From NCBI GenBank assembly GCA_002328075.1, contig DCVT01000051.1, positions 1 through 38,167 on the forward strand: a stretch of DNA of 38,167 nt, in the 5' to 3' direction. This DNA comes from Anaerolineales bacterium UBA2181. Lineage in GTDB: Bacteria; Chloroflexota; Anaerolineae; Promineifilales; UBA4811. Shown here piece after piece: positions 31,789 through 38,167 of this stretch. The first letter of the stretch is position 1; every line of letters begins with the position of its first letter. The notes under the pieces were generated by a model. That model saw only the letters and a program-made list of their open reading frames with translations, had not been told where the DNA came from and did not search any database. Both the position numbers and the translations under genes were made by a program.

Positions 31789-34700
31789 ATGCCACACGAC
31801 ATCATTGACAACCGTGAACAGAAGCTGCTGGACACCATCCTGACGACGCTGCCCACCACCGAGCGGGCGCGGTTTGCGGTGGGATACCTCTTTCTCTCCG
31901 GCCTCAAGCCGCTGCGCGAGCAACTGGAGCGGCTCACGGAAATCCGCTTGCTCATCGGCAACACCACCGACCGGGAGACGATCGAGACCCTCGCCGAGGG
32001 GTACCGCCGGCTGGAACCGGTGTCGGAAGCTCTGGAGGCGTGGCGCTATCGCCGGCGCGCCGACCAGCAGGAGGCAGCCCGCGAAACCGGCGATAACCTG
32101 GCTGATGTCGTGGCGCTGATGGACCAAACGGACGATGACCAAGCCATCATCCAGGCCGTGATGCAGCTCATCCAGGAGCAAAAACTGCGGGTGCGCGTCT
32201 ACACCCGCGGCCGGCTGCACGCCAAGGCCTACATTTTTGATTACGGCCCGGTCTACGATGCGCAGGGCCGCCCGGCGCCCCGTACCGAGGAGGGCATCGC
32301 CATCGTCGGCTCGTCGAACCTCACCCTCTCCGGCATCCAGCTCAACGCCGAGCTGAACGTGGTAGTGCACGGCAACGCCAACCACGCCGAGCTGGTGGGC
32401 TGGTTCGACGTCCTGTGGGACGAGGCACAAGAGTTCGACCAGGCGCTGATGGACGAGCTGCGCCGCTCCTGGGCCGGCGGCGAGGCCGGCGCCGCGGATG
32501 GCGAGTTGACGCCCGTGACCCCGTACGACGTCTACCTGAAGACTCTCTACGAGCTGGTGCGCGACCGGCTGGAGGGAGGGGAGCGGCCGGAGCTGCTGGT
32601 TGAGGACGACATCACCCGCCAGTTAGCCGACTTTCAGATCGTGGCCGTGCGGCAGGCGATCAGCCTGGTCCGCGATTATGGCGGCTGCTTTGTCTCGGAC
32701 GTGGTGGGCTTGGGCAAGAGCTACATCGGCGCGGCGGTGATCAAGCACTTTGAGACCGCCGAGCGCGCCCGGCCGCTGATCCTCTGCCCGCGCTCGCTGG
32801 TGGAGATGTGGGAGCGGTACAATGAGGTCTATCGGCTGAACGCCCGGGTGCTCTCCATCGGCTTCCTGCGCGAGGACAATGGCCGGAATCTGCTGCTCGA
32901 GGACGCGCGCTTCCGCGACCGCGACCTGGTTCTGGTGGACGAGAGCCACCATTTTCGCCACTCGGATACCCAACGCTATCGCCTGCTGCAGGATTTCACC
33001 CGGACCGGGCGCCGCTGCGTGTTGCTCACCGCCACCCCGCGCGACAAGGGCGCCCGCGACATCTTTCACCAACTCAAGCTCTTTCACCCGGACGACCGCA
33101 CCCTGCTTCCCATCGACCCGCCGAATCTACGCCAGTTCATCAAAGCCGTAGAAGCGGGCCAGCGTCGCCTGCAGGACCTGCTGGTTCACATCCTCATCCG
33201 CCGCACCCGCGCCCACATTCTGCGCTGGTACGGCTATGACGCGGAAACCCACCGCTCCGTGAAACCGGCCCGTTGGAGCGAATATGCCTCGGGTGAGCGC
33301 CGTGCCTACATCAAGGTGGACGGGCAGCCGCGCTTTTTCCCGCACCGGGAACTGGAGACGGTGGCCTATTGCATTGACGACACCTACAGCGGGCTTTATG
33401 AGGAACTGCGGGGATACCTGGGCGGGCCGCGGGTTAGCCAGCTTGAGACCGAGCCGGGCGAACTCACCTTTGCCCGCTACGGGCTGTGGCATTACGTCCG
33501 CCCAGAAAAGCAAAAACGGCCGCCCTACAACGAGCTGCACCGGGCGGGCGTGAACTTGCGCGGATTGATCCGCATCATGCTCTTCAAGCGCTTTGAATCC
33601 AGCGTCCACGCCTTCCGCGAGACGCTGCGCAAGCTCTATCGTATCCACGGGGACTTGCTTCGGGCGCTGGATGAGGGGATCGTGCCGGCGGGCGAGGAAG
33701 CGCAGTACCTGTTGTACGAATCGGACGAGTGGGACGAGACGGAGCTGATGGACGCGCTGCGGCAGGTGAGCGGCCGGTACCAGCTCGCCGATTTCGACGC
33801 CGAGCTGCTCCGACAGCACATCCAGCAAGATCAGCGTCTGCTTGGTCAGATGTTGGCGCGGGTGGAGCCGATCACGCCCGAGGAGGACGACAAGCTGCAA
33901 CGGCTGCTGACCTTGCTGGAAGAGCCGGGCCTGGTTCAGGGCAAGCGTCTGATCTTTACCCAGTACGCCGACACCGCCCGCTACCTATTTGACAACCTCA
34001 ACCCCGGCGGCGCGCGCCCTGACGTGGATGTGGTGTATTCCGGTGACAAGAACCGCGAACGGCTGGTAGGCCGCTTTGCGCCCCAGGCCAACCCGTGGTA
34101 TCGGCCGCGCCCCGGCGACACCGAGTTGAATACCGTCATCGCCACGGACGTGCTCTCTGAGGGTCTCAACCTGCAGGACTGCGACAAGGTGATCAACTAT
34201 GACCTGCACTGGACCCCGGTGCGGCTGATTCAACGTTTCGGACGCATCGACCGTATCGGTTCAACCTACGACCGGGTGTCTGCGTACAACTTTTTGCCCG
34301 AGACCGCCCTCGAGCGCGAACTGGGCCTGCGGGCTACGCTGGCGCGCCGCATCGCCGAAATCCACGAGACGATTGGCGAGGACGCTGCGGTGCTGGACCC
34401 GAGCGAAAGGCTGAACGAAGAGGCGATGTACGCCATTTACGAGCGCAATGGCCGGCGACTGGGGCTGATGGAAGAGCAGGAGGAAGAGCCGTTCGACTTG
34501 AACGAAGCCGAACAAATGCTGCGCCAGTTGCGGGACGAGACGCCCGAGTTGCATGCCCGGATCACCAACCTGCGCGATGGGTTGCGCGCTGGCCGGGCGG
34601 GCGATGGCAACCAGGTCTTTACCTTCTTTCGGGCCGACCGTTACCAGCAGCTCGCGTTGTTGGATCCGGATGGCAACCTCCTGACCCGAGAACTGGGTGA

Positions 34701-35148
34701 GGTGCTACGCGTGCTGCGCTGCGGGCCAGAGGAACCGCTGCTGGCTCTCCCGGCCGGCTACAACAGCGTGCTCATGCGGGCCAAGAAGCGGTTCGACGAG
34801 GAGGTGCGGCTGCGACAGGCGCAGCAGCGCCACTCGGTCTCGCTCACGCAGGCCCAGCGTTATCTTCTGCGAGAGCTGCGGGTGCTCTACGGGACGCTCA
34901 AGGACGATGAAGAACGTAGCGACGTACAGGCGCTGGAGGAGGCTTTCCGTCAGCCGCTGTCGGCCGGCGTGCAGAAAGAAGCCAACCGTCTGCGCCGGAC
35001 GGGCGTGACCGGCGCTGCCCTGCGCGACGAACTGCGGCGCATCTACTTTCGCTACAACCTGCGCGAGGCCACGCAGCGCGGCGAGCTCGGCAGCGAGACT
35101 GATCTGCCGCGCATCGTGTGCAGCGCTGGCCTGATAGCGGGCAGTTGA
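31789..35148 (+). CDS. PLD-nuclease/SNF2 helicase fusion, restriction-type
   Basis: 1119 aa from ATG 31789 (GAGG upstream; matched by the ATG of the duplicate fragment). N-terminal phospholipase-D-like nuclease domain: YTRGRLHAKAYIFDYG with HxK at H144/K146 and IVGSSNLTLSGIQLNAELNV. A SNF2-type helicase follows: Walker A DVVGLGKSY (about 304-312), motif II DESH (384-387, in place of DEAH), CVLLTATPRDKG, then KRLIFTQYADTARYLF, IATDVLSEGLNLQDCDKVI and VRLIQRFGRIDRIGS (to about 825). The C-terminal 300 residues are charged and partly coiled-coil. A single PLD motif implies dimerisation for cleavage, as in BfiI-like nucleases. Context with the methylase suggests it is the cutting and translocating subunit of a split restriction system. 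Confidence 0.87.
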   Translation: MPHDIIDNREQKLLDTILTTLPTTERARFAVGYLFLSGLKPLREQLERLTEIRLLIGNTTDRETIETLAEGYRRLEPVSEALEAWRYRRRADQQEAARETGDNLADVVALMDQTDDDQAIIQAVMQLIQEQKLRVRVYTRGRLHAKAYIFDYGPVYDAQGRPAPRTEEGIAIVGSSNLTLSGIQLNAELNVVVHGNANHAELVGWFDVLWDEAQEFDQALMDELRRSWAGGEAGAADGELTPVTPYDVYLKTLYELVRDRLEGGERPELLVEDDITRQLADFQIVAVRQAISLVRDYGGCFVSDVVGLGKSYIGAAVIKHFETAERARPLILCPRSLVEMWERYNEVYRLNARVLSIGFLREDNGRNLLLEDARFRDRDLVLVDESHHFRHSDTQRYRLLQDFTRTGRRCVLLTATPRDKGARDIFHQLKLFHPDDRTLLPIDPPNLRQFIKAVEAGQRRLQDLLVHILIRRTRAHILRWYGYDAETHRSVKPARWSEYASGERRAYIKVDGQPRFFPHRELETVAYCIDDTYSGLYEELRGYLGGPRVSQLETEPGELTFARYGLWHYVRPEKQKRPPYNELHRAGVNLRGLIRIMLFKRFESSVHAFRETLRKLYRIHGDLLRALDEGIVPAGEEAQYLLYESDEWDETELMDALRQVSGRYQLADFDAELLRQHIQQDQRLLGQMLARVEPITPEEDDKLQRLLTLLEEPGLVQGKRLIFTQYADTARYLFDNLNPGGARPDVDVVYSGDKNRERLVGRFAPQANPWYRPRPGDTELNTVIATDVLSEGLNLQDCDKVINYDLHWTPVRLIQRFGRIDRIGSTYDRVSAYNFLPETALERELGLRATLARRIAEIHETIGEDAAVLDPSERLNEEAMYAIYERNGRRLGLMEEQEEEPFDLNEAEQMLRQLRDETPELHARITNLRDGLRAGRAGDGNQVFTFFRADRYQQLALLDPDGNLLTRELGEVLRVLRCGPEEPLLALPAGYNSVLMRAKKRFDEEVRLRQAQQRHSVSLTQAQRYLLRELRVLYGTLKDDEERSDVQALEEAFRQPLSAGVQKEANRLRRTGVTGAALRDELRRIYFRYNLREATQRGELGSETDLPRIVCSAGLIAGS

Positions 35149-35236
35149 GGCATTTGGGCGGATCATCGTTATCGTAGCCAGCCGCTGGGAGGCCGTCTGG
35201 AGATTGCCGGTGTCGTGACAGGAGGAGATGCAAAAC

Positions 35237-35815
35237 ATGGATGAGAACGAAGTTGTGGTTGCTTTTGATATCGTGCTGGAAGAGGTCGAGGACGCCATCG
35301 CGGGGTTGAACCGTCAGGGCGCCGAGCTTATTCAGGCCGGCAGCTATACCGCCGTCCAGGAGCTGCTGGAAAAGGCCAATCAGATGACCGCCTTCCGCGC
35401 CAAGGTGAGTACCCTGCAGAAGGAGTGGCAGACCATCTTTGCCGGCGCGGTGCCCAAGGCGGCACAAGCGCGACGCCCAAAGCGAAGCCGCCGGGCAGCT
35501 GCGCGTCTGGCGCGCGGCCTGAGAACACCTGAGGCCCAATTCCGTGCCCCGATCCTGCAAGCTCTGGTGGCCGCCGGTGGCTCGGCCCCATTGGGAGAGG
35601 TGCTTGACGCGATCGGGAAGCAGATGAAACTACAGTTGACCGATTACGACCTGCAACCGGTGCCGTCCGACCCGACGATCGTCCGCTGGCGCAACACAGC
35701 CCAATGGACTCGCAGCGCCATGGTGGGCGAAGGGTTGTTGTCGTCCGAGTCGCCGCGGGGGATCTGGGAGATCACGCCGGCTGGACGCAGTTACTTGGCT
35801 TCCGCCCAGAGCTGA
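35237..35815 (+). CDS. Coiled-coil / Mrr_N-like winged-helix protein
   Basis: 192 aa from ATG 35237, 10 nt after GGAGGA; the ATG at 35228 is too close to that site. Residues 1-75 are helical with coiled-coil character (VLEEVEDAIAGLNRQGAELI ... LEKANQMTAFRAKVSTLQKE), a basic patch follows (ARRPKRSRRAAARLARG), then a winged helix like the N-terminal domain of Mrr: FRAPILQALVAAGGSAPLGE, VLDAIGKQMKLQLTDYDL, and RSAMVGEGLLSSESPRGIW with WEITPAGRSYL. No nuclease motif. It starts 88 bp after the helicase and is probably its DNA-binding or recognition adaptor, or a regulator. Confidence 0.72.
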   Translation: MDENEVVVAFDIVLEEVEDAIAGLNRQGAELIQAGSYTAVQELLEKANQMTAFRAKVSTLQKEWQTIFAGAVPKAAQARRPKRSRRAAARLARGLRTPEAQFRAPILQALVAAGGSAPLGEVLDAIGKQMKLQLTDYDLQPVPSDPTIVRWRNTAQWTRSAMVGEGLLSSESPRGIWEITPAGRSYLASAQS

Positions 35816-35981
35816 GCGGGCGGCGGAACCGAGGTTACCGAGATTTACCCGCGCTATGAGGAGTGCGCACTCGACAGGCTATCAACCAGCAGGGCGATGA
35901 CAACGGCAACGGCCTGCGACGCGCATCTGGCGGTTGCGCTCGGAGCGTCAACGAAAAACCGGTGAATGTGAGGAGCAACTG

Positions 35982-37877
35982 GTGAAATCAAGCGAGAACA
36001 CGTTCGCACAGCTTCTGGCCATTGAAGGCAATCAGTGGCATTACCACATTCCACGATTCCAGAGGGAATACGTGTGGGGCAAGTATAACTGGAGCAAATT
36101 GCTGGAGGACATATACGACAACGACCCCGGCCACTACATGGGTTCGATCATTTGCGTGCACGAGGGTGCCGATCTGACACCTAACAGCGAGTTGGTCTAT
36201 GAAGTGGTTGACGGCCAACAGCGGCTTGCGACGCTTTCTCTGCTGTTGGCGGCGATTTACCAAAAACTCAACACACTGGCCGCAGACGATCCCGCCCTGA
36301 GCTCTAGCGAGGATTTCATCATCCGACGCAACGGCGTAAAGCGAAGATTGTTCAAACAGATGACACCTGATGGCCGACCGCTGCCGTGGTGGGTTTTCAA
36401 ATCCGGTTCGTTGAGCTATTGCCTTCGCATCCTGCCTTCGACACAGGAGAGCAACCTCGCCGATTATCAATGCATCCTGAAAGAGATCGGTCTGCTGCCC
36501 AAGGCCTCGACCCCAAGGTACCTGGGCAATAGGAGGATCTACAAGGCGTTTGACTACTTTCGAAGGCAAATGCCGGGCACTATGCCCGAAGTGTGCGATC
36601 TGCTCGACCGGGTTTACGCGCTCTCGTTCATTCACATCACGGAAGCCAGCCAGGCCAAAGCGTTCATGCTGTTTGAGACGCTAAACTACCGCGGCGTGCC
36701 GCTCTCCGCCATCGACATCATCAAAAACAAGATGCTGGCCGTACTTGAGAGCCGACACAACGTGCCTATTGATGACTCCTACAGTGATTGGCAACAGCTT
36801 CTTGCCAATCTCACCGAGGACAGAGATCAGGACCGGTTCCTGCGCCAGTTCTATAATGCGTTCAAATTCGACGCTCAAGTAAAGGTCGAAGGAATCACGC
36901 GGGCCACCGGTTCGAGAGTGATCGCCATCTACGAGACCTTGATCAGGAGAGACGCCCAGGCCCTTATCACGGATCTCATCCAGAAGGCGACTGTCTACAA
37001 CCAGTTTATTGAGCCCGAGAAATACCGCCCGTCTGACCTTACCGCCGGGCTGGTGCAGCTCGATCGCATTGGCGCCGCGCCCGCCTACACCTTCCTGTTG
37101 TATCTGTTTTCGCTTCCCGCCGATGTGTTTTCCGAACCCGGCGTTAGGGAAAAAACGGTGATGCTGCTGAGCAAGTACTACTTTCGCAGGAATGTCACTG
37201 ATTTTCCGAACACCAGAGACCTCGATGGCATCAACATTGACCTGGTGGAGCAATGTCAGGCGGAACGCGACGCCGGCAGAAAAGTTGGGTTTAATTTCCT
37301 TTCACAAGCCATCCTGGCCGGCAGAGGCCGACCGGCGCCCCTGCGCACCCTCCGCGAAGCGCTGAAAGACAATCTCTTCTACAACAATGGCAACATGGCG
37401 CGTTACGCCCTCACTAGGCTGGACGAAGCCAATCAGAACCGCGAATACGCCCCCAATCTGTGGGAGAGGAATGAGAAAGGGTTGTACGTGTGGACGGTGG
37501 AGCACGTCTTTCCCCAGGGCAGAAACATCCCGTCGGATTGGGTCGGGATGATCGCCAACCATGACAAGAACGAGGCAGAAAGAATCCAGGGCGAGTGCGT
37601 ACATTGTCTGGGTAACCTCACCCTCACAGGCTACAATTCGAAGCTGTCGAATCAGTCTTTCACCAAGAAACAGGACAAGACCGCCGTCAACGTGTTCGGC
37701 AATCAGATCTTTGTGGGGTACAAGAATGGCTTGGCGTTGAACGGCGTTCCTTTTGCTGTCCGCGGGCAGACCATCAGTTTGGCGACTGCCGACAGGTGGA
37801 CGCGCGAACACATCCTGGCCCGAAATGAGGTCATGGTCGACATGCTCATCGATATTCTTAGGTTTGACGTAGAATGA
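35982..37877 (+). CDS. GmrSD-like type IV restriction protein (DUF262-DUF1524)
   Basis: 631 aa from GTG 35982 (AGGAG 6 nt upstream). DUF262 (ParB/sulfiredoxin-like NTPase) part: HIPRFQREYVWGKYNWSKLL (about 22-41) and VVDGQQRLATLSLLLAAI with DGQQR at 77-81, then FETLNYRGVPLSAIDIIKNK (about 228-247). The C-terminal DUF1524 HNH nuclease has VEHVFPQG (H508) and CLGNLTLTGYNSKLSN (Asn about 552) with SFTKKQDK. Known: GmrSD enzymes use nucleotides to cut DNA with modified cytosines (glucosylated hydroxymethylcytosine in T4-like phages). It gives the island a modification-dependent arm, complementary to the methylase/helicase block. Spacing of 166 bp and its own ribosome site make it less certainly part of the same operon. 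Confidence 0.88.
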   Translation: MKSSENTFAQLLAIEGNQWHYHIPRFQREYVWGKYNWSKLLEDIYDNDPGHYMGSIICVHEGADLTPNSELVYEVVDGQQRLATLSLLLAAIYQKLNTLAADDPALSSSEDFIIRRNGVKRRLFKQMTPDGRPLPWWVFKSGSLSYCLRILPSTQESNLADYQCILKEIGLLPKASTPRYLGNRRIYKAFDYFRRQMPGTMPEVCDLLDRVYALSFIHITEASQAKAFMLFETLNYRGVPLSAIDIIKNKMLAVLESRHNVPIDDSYSDWQQLLANLTEDRDQDRFLRQFYNAFKFDAQVKVEGITRATGSRVIAIYETLIRRDAQALITDLIQKATVYNQFIEPEKYRPSDLTAGLVQLDRIGAAPAYTFLLYLFSLPADVFSEPGVREKTVMLLSKYYFRRNVTDFPNTRDLDGINIDLVEQCQAERDAGRKVGFNFLSQAILAGRGRPAPLRTLREALKDNLFYNNGNMARYALTRLDEANQNREYAPNLWERNEKGLYVWTVEHVFPQGRNIPSDWVGMIANHDKNEAERIQGECVHCLGNLTLTGYNSKLSNQSFTKKQDKTAVNVFGNQIFVGYKNGLALNGVPFAVRGQTISLATADRWTREHILARNEVMVDMLIDILRFDVE

Positions 37878-37983
37878 TAGATACCCCAAGCCGGGTGAGA
37901 TGAACAGCCATACCAGCACAGTTTACGCTCGCACATGAACGGCACACCGGCAACAGGACCAATCAACCGAGGAGGAGCTGCAC

Positions 37984-38157
37984 ATGACCGAGTTCTTTAT
38001 GCTTCACAACGGAAGGCATCACCAGGTGGACGACGGATTGTGGCTACACTACCCCGATACGTGCAACGTCCAGGACGTGGGTGAGGTGAGTACCGCGCAC
38101 GCGGTGTGGGCGCATCGTTCGACCGCGCTGAAGGAGACACGTCTAGGAGACTACTGA
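37984..38157 (+). CDS. 57-residue orphan protein
   Basis: ATG 37984 preceded by GAGGAGGAG with good spacing (6 nt) opens MTEFFMLHNGRHHQVDDGLW and ends RLGDY, TGA at 38155. The protein is rich in His, Asp and Trp with no membrane segment. It has no recognised family; the strong ribosome site and the even amino-acid mix support translation. It lies 106 bp after the GmrSD-like gene on the same strand and could be a small partner or an unrelated gene at the island edge. Confidence 0.5.
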   Translation: MTEFFMLHNGRHHQVDDGLWLHYPDTCNVQDVGEVSTAHAVWAHRSTALKETRLGDY

Positions 38158-38167
38158 AAAAGCCACT

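Noticed and set aside
38150..38167. Terminus of another insertion sequence at the window end (CTACTGAAAAAGCCACT)
   Set aside because: The sequence resembles some IS ends, but the window stops there and no partner repeat can be checked.
1..38167. tRNA, rRNA or riboswitch genes
   Set aside because: I looked for tRNA-like arms and rRNA words along the window and saw none that I could support.

Overview
The window is GC-rich bacterial DNA, densely coding except for two poor stretches (about 2.8-3.6 kb and 22.1-23.6 kb). The Tad pilus gene order, the single short Flp pilin, the HTH/WYL regulator remnant and the IS types would fit a Chloroflexota-like bacterium. That placement is inference; no rRNA or other phylogenetic marker is present.

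Layout. (1) 1-2.9 kb is an insertion-sequence graveyard: an IS1182-type transposase fragment cut by an apparently intact IS3-family element, then a decayed IS110-family transposase. (2) 3.59-8.88 kb, plus strand, is the front of a class 1 DISARM-like defence operon: a DrmD-type SNF2 helicase, a CBS-like/HEPN protein, and the N-terminal part of a DrmMI-like adenine methylase that breaks off near 8,820. drmA, drmB and drmC are absent. (3) 8.9-22.0 kb, minus strand, is a Tad (type IVb/Flp) pilus cluster read from a ParB-like gene through cpaB, tadZ/cpaE, tadA/cpaF, tadB, tadC, flp, two tadE-like genes, a tadG-like gene, and three exported or membrane proteins at the distal end. Many junctions are ATGA overlaps. 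A roughly 100-bp array of 10-bp phased A-tract repeats lies upstream of parB. (4) 22.3-23.9 kb is mostly non-coding and ends in an inverted repeat, a truncated HTH (WYL-type) regulator and a good sigma70-like promoter. (5) 23.96-38.1 kb, plus strand, is a defence island: an ApeA-like HEPN protein; a 1270-aa Eco57I/type IIG-like adenine methylase; a frameshifted duplicate of the 5' end of a PLD-helicase gene; an ImmA/IrrE-like protein with a DUF4411 PIN-like partner (toxin-antitoxin-like); the full PLD-SNF2 helicase; a coiled-coil/Mrr_N winged-helix protein; a GmrSD-like DUF262-DUF1524 type IV restriction protein; and a 57-aa orphan.

The best candidate for an incompletely described system is the methylase + PLD-SNF2 helicase + Mrr_N-like protein (with or without GmrSD) block. 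It looks like a split restriction-modification machine: modification in one protein, nuclease plus DNA translocase in another, and a small DNA-binding adaptor. A toxin-antitoxin-like pair sits between the methylase and the helicase and is bracketed by a helicase pseudogene fragment and the intact helicase. Short palindromic repeats recur across the window and several lie inside open reading frames (tadE, cpaF, cpaB, the methylase).
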